Counted from the stretch's first letter, positions 1 to 10,003 are shown. The stretch is DNA of 64,000 nucleotides from CAIMUS01 sp046347625 (GCA_046347625.1 JAXMFU010000005.1:248001-312000); one strand, 5' to 3'. The notes: a model not told the origin generated them from the sequence alone. A program made the numbers and translations.

Positions 1-59
1 GCAGAATGCTTACTCGAAGGATGATGCTTACGGGAAAATAGGATAAGTCATTGATTTGT

Positions 60-135
<76 letters not shown>

Positions 136-197
136 TCGGATAAGAATCCGCACTTTACTAAGTGCAGGCCGGAGTGTCAAGCCCTGCCAGCGGGCAG

Positions 198-1622
198 CAG
201 CAATTCTCATTTTGGCGATGACGCGCTAGAGTAGCCGCATCACCTTGACCGGAAGTCCCTTAATGAGCGTACCGTTTGGCCCCTTTGTCTTGACGTTGGA
301 CGACATCACCCACCAACTTCGCCGGACCTTCGAGCAGTTTACCGACCCGCGCCAGGGGAAGAACACTCGCTACACGGTGGTGGACGCAGGGCTGAGCGCC
401 TTCTCCGTGTTTTTCATGCAAAGTCCTTCCTTTTTGGAATACCAGCGCAGCTTGGAGCAAGCCCATGGGATCAGTAACGCCCAAACGCTCTTTGGGGTCC
501 ATCAAATTCCCTGCGACAATCAGATTCGCCACTTGCTCGATGCCACCCCACCGAGTCAGGTGACGCCGATGTTTTCCTACCTGTTCGAGGCCTTGAACCA
601 AGCGGGCGTCATCGACCGCTACCGCGCCGTGAACCAGACGCTGCTGCTCGCCCTGGATGGCACGGAGTATTTTTCCTCGCGCGCCATCCATTGCCCGCAG
701 TGTTCGAGCCGACACCACACCAACGGTCAGGTGACGTATTCCCATACCGCCTTGACCCCGGTGCTGGTCAAGCCGGGGTTGGATAAAGTCATTCCGCTGG
801 CGCCCGAATATGTCCGCCCCCAGGATGGCGCGGAGAAGCAAGATTGCGAACTCAACGCCGCCAAGCGCTGGCTGGCCTGCTGGGGCGCCGACTATCGTCC
901 GTTGGGCGTCACCCTGCTGGGGACGATCTGTACTGCCATGAACCCTTTTGCCGCGACGTGCTGCAGCAGGGAATGGGCTTCATCCTGGTGTGCAAGCCCG
1001 ACTCCCACGCTACGGTGTACGAGTGGGTGGACTTTCTCCAGCGCAGCGGCGCGGTGCGTACCGTGGTCCGGCGCCGTTGGACCGGCCAACGCCGCGAGAT
1101 CGACACCTATCGCTATGCCGAGTCGATTCCCTTGCGGGAGGGAGAGGACGCGCTGCGGGTTAACTGGTGCGAGCTCACGACCACTGATGAGCACGGTAAC
1201 GTGCTCTATCACAACGCCTTTGCGACGTCCCTGGCGCTCAATGACCGGACCGTGCTGGAGGTCGTCGCGGCCGGGCGCTGCCGCTGGAAAATCGAAAATG
1301 AAAACAACAACACGTTGAAAACCAAGGGTTATCACTTCGAGCACAACTACGGTCACGGTCAGCAGCAGTTGTCATCGTTATTGGCCAGTCTCATCCTCTT
1401 GGCCTTTCTGGTCCACACCGTATTGGAATGGATGGACGACCAATATCAACTGCTGCGCCAGAAGCTGCCCTCGCGAAAACGCTTGTTCAGTGACATCCGC
1501 ACCTTGACGAGTTACCTGTGCTTCGAGAGCTGGGGAGCCTTGATGACGTTCATGCTGCAAAGCTTCGAGCCGGCTCCCCCGCCACTAGAAACAGGGTGAA
1601 ATCGCCAAAATGAGAATTGCTG
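198..1622 (+). mobile_element. Insertion sequence copy 1 (1425 bp, DDE transposase)
   Basis: The element is bounded by 22-bp perfect inverted repeats (left 198–219, right 1601–1622, ends CAGCAATTCTC / GAGAATTGCTG). It is flanked by a 9-bp direct repeat AGCGGGCAG at 189–197 and 1623–1631, the expected target-site duplication. The single coding region is a DDE/IS4-superfamily-like transposase (see the separate entry). An essentially identical second copy follows after only the 9-bp repeat. I could not assign an ISfinder family; the 9-bp duplication and the RW-x2-E-type C-terminal region are compatible with IS4-like elements. Confidence 0.9.
263..1599 (+). pseudogene. Transposase of IS copy 1, frameshifted
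   Basis: The product would be a DNA transposase of about 445 residues. Reading begins at the ATG at 263 (a TTG 18 nt upstream is also in frame). The frame runs through the LLALDGTEYFSS segment, a probable first catalytic Asp. It then breaks at a run of four G (919–922) where the sister copy has five. The rest continues in another frame to the stop at 1597–1599, including the LYCHEPFC and CRWKIENENNNTLK segments, the latter resembling the IS4-family Glu region. As written no full-length protein is made unless ribosomes slip at the G run. A one-base sequencing or assembly error is the alternative. Confidence 0.85.
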
Positions 1623-1631
1623 AGCGGGCAG

Positions 1632-3056
1632 CAGCAATTCTCATTTTGGCGATGACGCGCTAGAGTAGCCGCATCACCTTGACCGGAAGTCCCTTAATGA
1701 GCGTACCGTTTGGCCCCTTTGTCTTGACGTTGGACGACATCACCCACCAACTTCGCCGGACCTTCGAGCAGTTTACCGACCCGCGCCAGGGGAAGAACAC
1801 TCGCTACACGGTGGTGGACGCAGGGCTGAGCGCCTTCTCCGTGTTTTTCATGCAAAGTCCTTCCTTTTTGGAATACCAGCGCAGCTTGGAGCAAGCCCAT
1901 GGGATCAGTAACGCCCAAACGCTCTTTGGGGTCCATCAAATTCCCTGCGACAATCAGATTCGCCACTTGCTCGATGCCACCCCACCGAGTCAGGTGACGC
2001 CGATGTTTTCCTACCTGTTCGAGGCGCTTGAACCAAGCGGGCGTCATCGACCGCTACCGCGCCGTGAACCAGACGCTGCTGCTCGCCCTGGATGGCACGG
2101 AGTATTTTTCCTCGCGCGCCATCCATTGCCCGCAGTGTTCGAGCCGACACCACACCAACGGTCAGGTGACGTATTCCCATACCGCCTTGACCCCGGTGCT
2201 GGTCAAGCCGGGGTTGGATAAAGTCATTCCGCTGGCGCCCGAATATGTCCGCCCCCAGGATGGCGCGGAGAAGCAAGATTGCGAACTCAACGCCGCCAAG
2301 CGCTGGCTGGCCCGCTGGGGCGCCGACTATCGTCCGTTGGGCGTCACCCTGCTGGGGGACGATCTGTACTGCCATGAACCCTTTTGCCGCGACGTGCTGC
2401 AGCAGGGAATGGGCTTCATCCTGGTGTGCAAGCCCGACTCCCACGCTACGGTGTACGAGTGGGTGGACTTTCTCCAGCGCAGCGGCGCGGTGCGTACCGT
2501 GGTCCGGCGCCGTTGGACCGGCCAACGCCGCGAGATCGACACCTATCGCTATGCCGAGTCGATTCCCTTGCGGGAGGGAGGACGCGCTGCGGGTTAACTG
2601 GTGCGAGCTCACGACCACTGATGAGCACGGTAACGTGCTCTATCACAACGCCTTTGCGACGTCCCTGGCGCTCAATGACCGGACCGTGCTGGAGGTCGTC
2701 GCGGCCGGGCGCTGCCGCTGGAAAATCGAAAATGAAAACAACAACACGTTGAAAACCAAGGGTTATCACTTCGAGCACAACTACGGTCACGGTCAGCAGC
2801 AGTTGTCATCGTTATTGGCCAGTCTCATCCTCTTGGCCTTTCTGGTCCACACCGTATTGGAATGGATGGACGACCAATATCAACTGCTGCGCCAGAAGCT
2901 GCCCTCGCGAAAACGCTTGTTCAGTGACATCCGCACCTTGACGAGTTACCTGTGCTTCGAGAGCTGGGGAGCCTTGATGACGTTCATGCTGCAAAGCTTC
3001 GAGCCGGCTCCCCCGCCACTAGAAACAGGGTGAAATCGCCAAAATGAGAATTGCTG
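1632..3056 (+). mobile_element. Insertion sequence copy 2 (1425 bp), tandem to copy 1
   Basis: This is the second copy of the same element, with identical 22-bp terminal inverted repeats (1632–1653 and 3035–3056). The 9-bp repeat AGCGGGCAG lies on both sides (1623–1631 and 3057–3065). The layout is therefore repeat–IS–repeat–IS–repeat, three copies of the duplication around two elements. That pattern fits tandem amplification by recombination between target duplications, or a head-to-tail transposition product. The copies differ at only a handful of positions, so the event is recent. Confidence 0.9.
1697..3033 (+). pseudogene. Transposase of IS copy 2, doubly frameshifted
   Basis: Same transposase as the first copy. 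It is intact where copy 1 is broken (five G at 2354–2358) but carries two lesions of its own. One is a one-base insertion near 2024–2026 (GAGGCGCTTG against GAGGCCTTG). The other is a two-base deletion near 2577–2582 (GGGAGGGAGGAC against GGGAGGGAGAGGAC). The three reading segments are 1697 to about 2025, about 2028 to 2580, and about 2580 to 3033. Joined in silico they give the same roughly 445-residue transposase. Neither copy looks able to make the enzyme, although correcting each from the other restores an intact frame. Confidence 0.85.
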
Positions 3057-3074
3057 AGCGGGCAGCAATGGGTA

Positions 3075-3177
3075 GGTTGCCGTGAAGATCCGCCCGTAGG
3101 TCGGGTTAGACGCGCCGGCCACCCAGGTAGCCTCTCGCCGCGAGACGACGGGCGCATCGTAACCCGCGTAACCCGTG
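3075..3177. repeat. Dispersed palindromic element, copy 1
   Basis: First of six related copies in the window. It has a GTGAA start, then GTAGGTCGGGTTAG, a variable middle, and a complementary arm CGTAACCCG. Here the right arm is duplicated (two TAACCCG units at 3159–3175). The rest of 3066–3674 holds no convincing gene. A TATAAT-like box sits at 3470–3475, but with no clear −35 partner. Confidence 0.75.
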
Positions 3178-3674
3178 TAAGGCGGAACCAGGGACGGGTT
3201 CCGCCGGAGGTGAACTCCCTTTCGGCGGATCGCCTCTAGTATCCGCCCTACGATCTGCATCACTTTGAATCACACCCATGGATGGGTTAATTGCGCCTGC
3301 TACCCAACCATGAGAATTGGCTTGGACTGACGGGCGCGCTGTAACCCGACAATGCGCAGTCGTAGATTCATAAGGAAGTCCAGCGGTACTGCCCACCTAC
3401 CCCTCCTTCTTCTGCCATCTTTTTTTGTAGATCAACCTGACGGAAGAACACAACCCTAGTGCTGTCAGCTATAATGTATGTAAACTCGCTTGCCATGGCG
3501 TGGAAAACTCGTGGTTAGCAAGCCAAGCCCGGCAAGACTCAATAGAGATAAAGCGATGCAAGAGTCTGACAGCAGGGTAGGGTGAGGTTCTGGGCGCAAG
3601 TGCGTCAGGTAGCGGGATGGTAGAGGTGTTTACATAGAAACAGTTTAGAAGATACAACTGAAGGGGTTGAAAAT

Positions 3675-4784
3675 ATGGAAACCAGAGTCAAATTTATAAG
3701 CTTACACTCAATCAGCCAGGTAAAAACCACATTTAGAATGAAAAGTTTAATACTATTACTTTGTTTGCCTGTACTGTGGTGCTGTGATCAGAAAAATGCT
3801 AATTCAGAGGCTACAGTAAGTAACTTACCCGCAAATAGCCAGGCTGGCACCGATCAGCGACATCAAGAAGAAATGGAAAAGCTTGATAAAGCCATAGAGC
3901 TTATAAAAACAGCATGCGGAGTGGGTGAAGCTGTGACTATAAAAACAAATACTCAAGGAGGCTTTCAGTTGTTTAGAAAAGGTGGGAAAGGAGAAGTTGA
4001 TTTTACTTTTTCTAAGGAAAATATTCCTCTTATAGCTCGAGGGCTGGAGTCAAGTTTACAACCACCATTGCAGGAACAACAAAGGTGTATGCGAGCTTAT
4101 ATCGGAAGAATTCTAGATGTTATTCTCCCACTAGATCAGCCACGTAAAATAATAACAAATTTAACGATAAATAGCGCTGTTCCTATTCCTAATGATGGTG
4201 CCTATGTTGATTTATCTGGTACTGCTCAGGATTTTCCCCCAGGAACAGTCCTTAATGTTGAAAAGCGGAAAGCTGTACAGGGGTATCGCTGGGTAGTAGT
4301 TGACAGCTTTAACACTGAGGTACAAATGAGTGGCCAATGGAAGGCGGAACAGGTTTCCATCAGGGACCCGTATGAAAACCATGGTGATTTTGAAATCAGA
4401 GTGGTGGCACTGGCTAATAATAATCAAGAGTTTGCTCAAAGGAAGGATATGAGATCATCTTCTTTAACGGTACAAATCCCTGCCTACTCTATTGAAATTG
4501 AACAGTGTAAGTTTCCAAGTAATGAAGAAGATTTACAGGTGATAGGAAGCGCCTATAACATGCGTGCCGAAGAAAACATTTTTGTCTCTGTTTCTTATAG
4601 GAATAATGAGAATATTCCTCCTAATAAGGAGGCTGAAAAATTAGACAAGCCAAGATGGCTTGCTAAATTTAAAGTAGGTAGAGGTTCTTCTTTTCAAGCA
4701 TATGCTACAGTTTCTAGAGTTACTCCAAGAAATCTTTCTAATTATCGTGCAGGGCCTGTTAGATGTATAAGGTCCCCGCGCTAA
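3675..4784 (+). CDS. Lipoprotein-like secreted protein of AT-rich operon (gene 1)
   Basis: Unknown protein of 369 residues, first gene of a four-gene AT-rich operon. The start at 3675 has an AAGGGG Shine–Dalgarno sequence. An internal Met at codon 22 (3738) begins a cleaner signal sequence, MKSLILLLCLPVLWCC, so the secreted form may start there. The two Cys at the end of the hydrophobic stretch suggest a lipoprotein, although the lipobox is not canonical. The mature part has a short helical segment (about 60–80) followed by what look like beta-rich domains containing paired tryptophans and the segment YRWVVVDSF. No catalytic motif is visible. Base composition is much poorer in G+C than the flanking genes. 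Function unknown; probably envelope-exposed, acting with the next three genes. Confidence 0.75.
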   Translation: METRVKFISLHSISQVKTTFRMKSLILLLCLPVLWCCDQKNANSEATVSNLPANSQAGTDQRHQEEMEKLDKAIELIKTACGVGEAVTIKTNTQGGFQLFRKGGKGEVDFTFSKENIPLIARGLESSLQPPLQEQQRCMRAYIGRILDVILPLDQPRKIITNLTINSAVPIPNDGAYVDLSGTAQDFPPGTVLNVEKRKAVQGYRWVVVDSFNTEVQMSGQWKAEQVSIRDPYENHGDFEIRVVALANNNQEFAQRKDMRSSSLTVQIPAYSIEIEQCKFPSNEEDLQVIGSAYNMRAEENIFVSVSYRNNENIPPNKEAEKLDKPRWLAKFKVGRGSSFQAYATVSRVTPRNLSNYRAGPVRCIRSPR

Positions 4785-4802
4785 AGATAAGGAGTTAACA
4801 AA

Positions 4803-6320
4803 ATGAAATTCGTATATTATTCTATTCTCAATATTCTTCTATACTGGTCATTTCAACCAGCCATGGGTAGTGAGATTATTAATATTTCAGAAATAAATGG
4901 GGAGACACCAACTAACCCTGGAAACATTTCTATCGAGTATGGAGCCATTATCGAGATTAAAGGAACAGTAGAAAACCTTCCTGACACTAACAACGATACT
5001 TCAAAAAAGTATCTGGTGCAAATTATTGTTAACAGGTTATACGATAATTCCTGGTGGGTCGCCGGAAGTACTCAACTTAAACCCGCGAGTAAAACTAAGG
5101 AGAGAACTGAGAGACCCGCGAGTAAAACTAAGGAGAGAACTGAGAGACCTGCGAGTAAAACTAAGGAGAGAACTGAGAGGGCATCAGATACATCATCTAC
5201 ACTCAGAGGTCAGAAAATTGTAGAATCAAAAAACCAAGATAAAAAAATAAACAAATGGGATTGGAATATACTGAATATTCGTTTAGATAGCCATGATTTG
5301 GGGAAAGGCTACAAAATAAAGGCAGTATTAGTAGAAAGTAATAAAGAATTAACTGAAGGTATTATAGATTACCAAAAAATTCATAAACTTGCAGAGTCTG
5401 ATCTCATTCAAGTAATATTAGATTCAAGGAAGTCATATAATTGCTCTGTTTCAATAAAGGAAGTTCTTAACAATGCAGGTGAAATGGTGAAAGTGGATAA
5501 AATTGCAAATCCAATACCAGTGGCATTAGGTACCACTTTTAAAGGTGAAGCAACTAAACCATCCGATGCTGATCTTAGGCTTATTGTGAAGCCAGAACTA
5601 ACTGGTAATATCTGGATACAGGATACTAGGATTACTATAGGAAACGACGGAACTTGGCAAGATTTAGCTTTCTGTGGTGAAATGCAAAAAGAGGATGAAA
5701 AGTGCCAAGTACAAGCAGTAGTATTTAACAAACCAATCGATTCAAACTCTTGCAAGGGAAATTCATCGATATCGAATAATGAAATAAAACTAGGTGAGAG
5801 CAGGACAGGTTGTACTGCAAATGAGTGGCAAAAAATCGAGAAAGACAACATCTGTGCCCAATCCACTATAATACCAGTAATACGTGGAAAAAGCAGACCT
5901 GATATTACCATTTCAAAAATAGATAATGATGATGTTGAAGGCAAAACATTCATTGAATTAAGGGGGCAACAGCATCAAATAGAGGGTAAATCTCGATTTT
6001 CAGATTTAAGTGACGGAGAAATGGTTTTTTTACTTGTTCTTCAATCCAATCAGGTGCAATGGACAGTGAAATTTCGTGCTTTTCCTTCACGAGATGGAAA
6101 AATCTGGCAGTTACCAATATTGAATTTTGAAAAGCCAGGACGCTACACAATAATGGCTGTTGTAACAAAAGAAAATAATTTAAATTTAAATGATTCCTTA
6201 AAAGATGAGGAATGGTTTAAGATGGCTAATACGTCCCAGATCAATCGTTGGTCAAAACTGATCACAATCGAAGTAAAAGATGAAGATTCAAAAATAGAAC
6301 CCATAAGAAAGGAGAAGTAA
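4803..6320 (+). CDS. Secreted repeat-domain protein of AT-rich operon (gene 2)
   Basis: Unknown 505-residue protein. An N-terminal hydrophobic segment ending near FQPAMGS looks like a signal peptide, and the start has the ribosome site AAGGAG. Residues about 94–126 are three exact copies of the 11-residue unit PASKTKERTER. These interrupt a domain whose later part, W-x-VAG … ESNKELTEGIIDYQKI, is shared with gene 3. No transmembrane helix follows the signal, so a periplasmic location is likely. It lies 18 nt after gene 1, and its stop directly abuts the ATG of gene 3. AT-rich like its neighbours. I do not recognise a family; a structural or binding role in an envelope complex is inference. Confidence 0.75.
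   Translation: MKFVYYSILNILLYWSFQPAMGSEIINISEINGETPTNPGNISIEYGAIIEIKGTVENLPDTNNDTSKKYLVQIIVNRLYDNSWWVAGSTQLKPASKTKERTERPASKTKERTERPASKTKERTERASDTSSTLRGQKIVESKNQDKKINKWDWNILNIRLDSHDLGKGYKIKAVLVESNKELTEGIIDYQKIHKLAESDLIQVILDSRKSYNCSVSIKEVLNNAGEMVKVDKIANPIPVALGTTFKGEATKPSDADLRLIVKPELTGNIWIQDTRITIGNDGTWQDLAFCGEMQKEDEKCQVQAVVFNKPIDSNSCKGNSSISNNEIKLGESRTGCTANEWQKIEKDNICAQSTIIPVIRGKSRPDITISKIDNDDVEGKTFIELRGQQHQIEGKSRFSDLSDGEMVFLLVLQSNQVQWTVKFRAFPSRDGKIWQLPILNFEKPGRYTIMAVVTKENNLNLNDSLKDEEWFKMANTSQINRWSKLITIEVKDEDSKIEPIRKEK
5082..5180 (+). repeat. Three tandem 33-bp repeats inside gene 2
   Basis: Units at 5082–5114, 5115–5147 and 5148–5180 are identical except for one C/T change. Each encodes the basic 11-residue unit PASKTKERTER. 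The repeat length is a multiple of three, so copy number can change without breaking the frame. Confidence 0.95.
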
Positions 6321-9053
6321 ATGTTTAAATATCATTGGATTATCAGCAGCTTGGTTAAAGAATTTATCTTATGTGGAATATATTTATTTGCATCAGATTT
6401 CGCCTGTGCTGAAGTAAGCGATACTTCTACTCAAAATCAGTATATCATACCAGAAATCAGTAATATTAGAAACCAGCCTGTGCGTAGAGGTGAAGGTGTT
6501 ATATTCGATAAGCTCCATGTTAATGAAGGTTTGGATATCATATTGACGGTTGGTTCTTCTGTGGAGAAGACTAATTCCATGAAGAATAATAAAGTGTGGG
6601 TGCTGGTCAGGTCTCTCGACACACGTGATTATCGTGTTTACGGCCCAGCTAAGTCTGACTATCTTGGAGCTAAAAACAGTGTTATCCACAATGTATTTTT
6701 GCGTAATGCTGATGATATCCAGACCAAGCATTTCCTTTTACTGACAGGCATTTCAACTCCTGAACAAAATATTAAAGATGGTGATACTATTAAATCTCTA
6801 GATCAATTTTTGGCAGTATCATCACCAATATCGATTGCTGTACTTCAGTGGATATCTGAAACTTCTGAGCTGGCAATTGAGTCTATTAACGGACATCCAA
6901 TTGAACTACAGACCCCAATGGTAGTTGAAAATTATTCAACTATATCGGTTGTTTCATCTGATATCAGGGATAACAAGGATAGTAAAGTATACTTGATTAT
7001 TCACCCTGAGAATTCAAAAACATGGCGTGTTGCCGGATGTGTCCGTGTACGAGATAAACGATGGAATTGTAGCCAAGTATTATTAACCGAACCAAATCAA
7101 ATAAACTCAGATAAAATAGATGTGTTTGCAATTCAATCGAATCAGTCTTTAAATTCAGGGTTAATTGATTATGAAGTTATTAAAGATTGGCTAGGAAAAT
7201 CTAGCTCCATACAAGTAATTGTACGAGATACAGTAGTGCGATCTTCACCATCTCCAAAGGTAAAAATTGTCAGTTATCAAAACCTTAAAGGAGAGATAAA
7301 GAAACTATCAAATTCAACTGCAATAGAATTAAGTATTGATGATTCGGAAATTTCTCTTGAGATGACTTCTGAAGCTCTACCTGAGGGAAAAAAGTTGTGG
7401 GCGCTTTTGAATCCGATAGGTACTTCGATATGGATAGTCCAAGAGGGACCAGCTAAGGAGGTCGAAAGTTCAGCTCCTGCCACTTCACAATCCAACTCGG
7501 CTGGGAGCCAATTGAATGGGCAGGAGAGAAAAGCTGAAACAATTGAGGCTGAAAATCCAGCTAATATGCCTATAAGCCGATGGCTGCTTCCATCAATTCG
7601 TCTGCAAGCACCCAGGGACTCCAATATAAACAACTTTCGATTATTACTGGTGGCTTCCAACTCGCAACTGATAAAGGGCACCATCGACTATAATAAATGG
7701 CAAGAGCAGGTTACGATTGTTTCGGACCCTGTAATTATTAAAAAAATACTGCCAGAAGATAAGCCAACTGACGGTAATTCTCAATCTAATATGTCGGTAC
7801 CAGTAGACCAATCTGCAGGGCAATCCGATACTACACTATCAATTGTGCGTGTCGCCGAAAAAGAGGTCAACTCAGAAAATGACGTTACAGTTGCAAGTAG
7901 GGGTGCAGTAGAAGTTGAGGTAGATAAGATTCTTTCACCACCTTCTCAAGTTTGGATTGGCAAGAAAGAAGCCGATGAGGAGGATTGGATTTTCGCCCCC
8001 ACAATTAAAACCCAAACAGTCTGGGTACGTCCAGATATGGTTTTCGACAAAAACGTGAGCCTAATTTCAATTGTGACGCAGGGTCCTCTTCCTGTAACAC
8101 AAGGTGACTTTGATTGGTGGCGTCATTATGCAATTGCCACTTCGCCTATAGTAAAAGTTAATCATATACCTGAACAAACCTCTTCTACCACTGTCCATGT
8201 GGGCGAGGTGCAAGGAGAAAATTCGGTGATTTCATGGTTTTGGATTATTGTAGTGTTACTGGTGGTACTTATTATAACAGAATTCTTTTGGGGTTTGGTA
8301 TCCGAAGTAGCTAAAGAAATTAGTACTATGGGTCATGATATTGCTTCCTATATTCAAGGGCAACTTGGAGAAATACCAAAGCCTCAGGTAGTCGAATCAA
8401 TAATTGGGCTTTCAATGATGGCTTTAGGTATATTTTCAATTATGAGTTATTTCCCATTCTATAAACATGTTTTGCGAACTGTTCTTAATTTAACACGTCA
8501 AGAAAGCCATAGTTTAGCATTGCTGTTTGTTATGTCTATAATCATGGGAGGTATGCTATGGGATATAGATAGACGATACGGTGGTCACAAACATGAGAAA
8601 GAAACAATGACGAATGGGAAATATGATAAACTCAATCATGAAAAAGATGATTCTTCAATTTCTCTTGGAGATCAGCAGGTTCAAGAGAAGCACTGGTTCT
8701 CAAAAAAGAACCAAAAAAAATCAGCGGTCAAAAAGCAAGCCGGTTCTTATGAATCTATTTTTTACCTTATATTTTTTTGTTTTGCTATTTTCCAGGGGAT
8801 ATTATTTTATAATTTTGGCGAAGTTAGTATGAGGCAAAAATCTGATTTGATCTCTTTATATTGGGCATTGGTAGCGTCTGTAATTCTCGGTATTGAGGTA
8901 TTTGTTTTTTCTTTTTCAATTAGACTGGCATCCAATTTTATAGCTTGGTTAGCTATTCACGTTTTTTTACTAACACCTCCCATCTTTTTAATGAAAATTG
9001 CTTTTTTTATAGAGAAAATATTTACCTCTATCCCAAGTAAAACTCGACCGTGA
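6321..9053 (+). CDS. Large membrane protein with repeated extracytoplasmic domains (gene 3)
   Basis: Unknown protein of 910 residues. An N-terminal hydrophobic signal-type segment ends near FACAEVSD. About 600 residues of predicted extracytoplasmic region contain at least two, probably four, related domains. Their most visible signature is S-N-x2-L-x2-G-x-IDY (QSNQSLNSGLIDYEVI and ASNSQLIKGTIDYNKW), also found in gene 2. From about residue 635 come roughly six hydrophobic helices in three groups, separated by a charged Lys-rich cytoplasmic loop at about 755–810. The gene begins on the base after gene 2's stop and overlaps gene 4 by GTGA. It looks like the membrane core of the system. Function unknown, no homologous family recognised by eye. 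Confidence 0.8.
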   Translation: MFKYHWIISSLVKEFILCGIYLFASDFACAEVSDTSTQNQYIIPEISNIRNQPVRRGEGVIFDKLHVNEGLDIILTVGSSVEKTNSMKNNKVWVLVRSLDTRDYRVYGPAKSDYLGAKNSVIHNVFLRNADDIQTKHFLLLTGISTPEQNIKDGDTIKSLDQFLAVSSPISIAVLQWISETSELAIESINGHPIELQTPMVVENYSTISVVSSDIRDNKDSKVYLIIHPENSKTWRVAGCVRVRDKRWNCSQVLLTEPNQINSDKIDVFAIQSNQSLNSGLIDYEVIKDWLGKSSSIQVIVRDTVVRSSPSPKVKIVSYQNLKGEIKKLSNSTAIELSIDDSEISLEMTSEALPEGKKLWALLNPIGTSIWIVQEGPAKEVESSAPATSQSNSAGSQLNGQERKAETIEAENPANMPISRWLLPSIRLQAPRDSNINNFRLLLVASNSQLIKGTIDYNKWQEQVTIVSDPVIIKKILPEDKPTDGNSQSNMSVPVDQSAGQSDTTLSIVRVAEKEVNSENDVTVASRGAVEVEVDKILSPPSQVWIGKKEADEEDWIFAPTIKTQTVWVRPDMVFDKNVSLISIVTQGPLPVTQGDFDWWRHYAIATSPIVKVNHIPEQTSSTTVHVGEVQGENSVISWFWIIVVLLVVLIITEFFWGLVSEVAKEISTMGHDIASYIQGQLGEIPKPQVVESIIGLSMMALGIFSIMSYFPFYKHVLRTVLNLTRQESHSLALLFVMSIIMGGMLWDIDRRYGGHKHEKETMTNGKYDKLNHEKDDSSISLGDQQVQEKHWFSKKNQKKSAVKKQAGSYESIFYLIFFCFAIFQGILFYNFGEVSMRQKSDLISLYWALVASVILGIEVFVFSFSIRLASNFIAWLAIHVFLLTPPIFLMKIAFFIEKIFTSIPSKTRP

Positions 9054-10003
9054 TTCACAAATCTTATAACCTAATGGTGCAAGCAATGAGTCAGCTAATT
9101 AAACTCTTATGGATTTTAATCTTTGCTGTTATTATAATATCTCTTTATCGCCATTTTTTATGTAATGAAACAAATATTGGTCTTTGTTGTAAGCCGGGAA
9201 TTAAATTATTTTCATCACATGACACTATGAGTGCTAAAAAAGAAGTATTTTTACGTGAAATTTATATCTTACTCGATTGTACAGACTCTATGGTAGGTAA
9301 TTTCGATGATGCGAAAAAGATCATTAAAAATCATATCTCTCCATCTCTAAGCCCAGGTGATACGATAGCTGGTTACTGCATCAAGGACCGATTTGATACC
9401 CAAAACTTAATAATAGAGAAGAGTTTGCCAATTCTTGAATTTTTTACGAACAAGGATGATGCAGAATATTGTACAAAATGTGGAGATTGGCAACAATTAT
9501 GGCGAGGAGTAACGGAGATTCAGCGGCAATTGGAGCAACAACTCAATGAGTTAAAGCTGCCATTACCTGATCAGAGTGATTACTTTGGTGCACTTGACAA
9601 TATTGCAACATTGATTAAACCCACTGATATTAAACCAGCAAATAACCTAACTAAATTGCTTATAGTAATCGGCGATCTACAGCAAACTCCTGCTCCAAGG
9701 CCTTTTAGCGCTCCATCCGCTACTGATGATAAAAAACAATCTTTTCGCGATACAGCAGTTTGGGTGATCTATCCTTCTCCTCCTCCTCTTAGAGATGTAG
9801 TAAGAAAAGGATCAGTGCAACCCATATTAATAGATCAATGGATAAAGTTATGGAAGACATATTTTGCTGATCGTGGCAATTCCAATGTACAATTTTGGAC
9901 CTTTCTGCAAGGTCAAAAATTATTGAAAAATGCTTTAGAATCACCACTGTGTAGTAATACAACTACTAAATGTTCTGAAGCAAAACAAGCCGTACAAAAC
10001 TAG
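9050..10003 (+). CDS. Membrane-anchored von Willebrand factor A-domain protein (gene 4)
   Basis: This 317-residue protein has one N-terminal membrane helix (about residues 14–37) followed by a vWA-like domain. The first strand and metal site read IYILLDCTDSMVG, a D-x-T-x-S variant of the DxSxS MIDAS motif. A later hydrophobic strand, KLLIVIGDLQQT, matches the vWA core. Two Cys pairs (YCTKCGDW and the CC before the domain) could bind metal or form disulfides. The GTG start overlaps the TGA of gene 3, implying coupled translation. vWA proteins usually hold multiprotein complexes together through metal-dependent contacts, and the partners here are probably genes 1–3. AT-rich; last gene of the operon. 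Confidence 0.75.
   Translation: MIHKSYNLMVQAMSQLIKLLWILIFAVIIISLYRHFLCNETNIGLCCKPGIKLFSSHDTMSAKKEVFLREIYILLDCTDSMVGNFDDAKKIIKNHISPSLSPGDTIAGYCIKDRFDTQNLIIEKSLPILEFFTNKDDAEYCTKCGDWQQLWRGVTEIQRQLEQQLNELKLPLPDQSDYFGALDNIATLIKPTDIKPANNLTKLLIVIGDLQQTPAPRPFSAPSATDDKKQSFRDTAVWVIYPSPPPLRDVVRKGSVQPILIDQWIKLWKTYFADRGNSNVQFWTFLQGQKLLKNALESPLCSNTTTKCSEAKQAVQN

Noticed and set aside
892..1560. Minus-strand frames inside the insertion sequences
   Set aside because: They mirror the transposase coding strand and appear identically in both copies as expected for shadows.
3469..3657. 62-codon minus-strand frame before the AT-rich operon
   Set aside because: No ribosome site, no similarity, and it lies in the probable promoter region of the operon.
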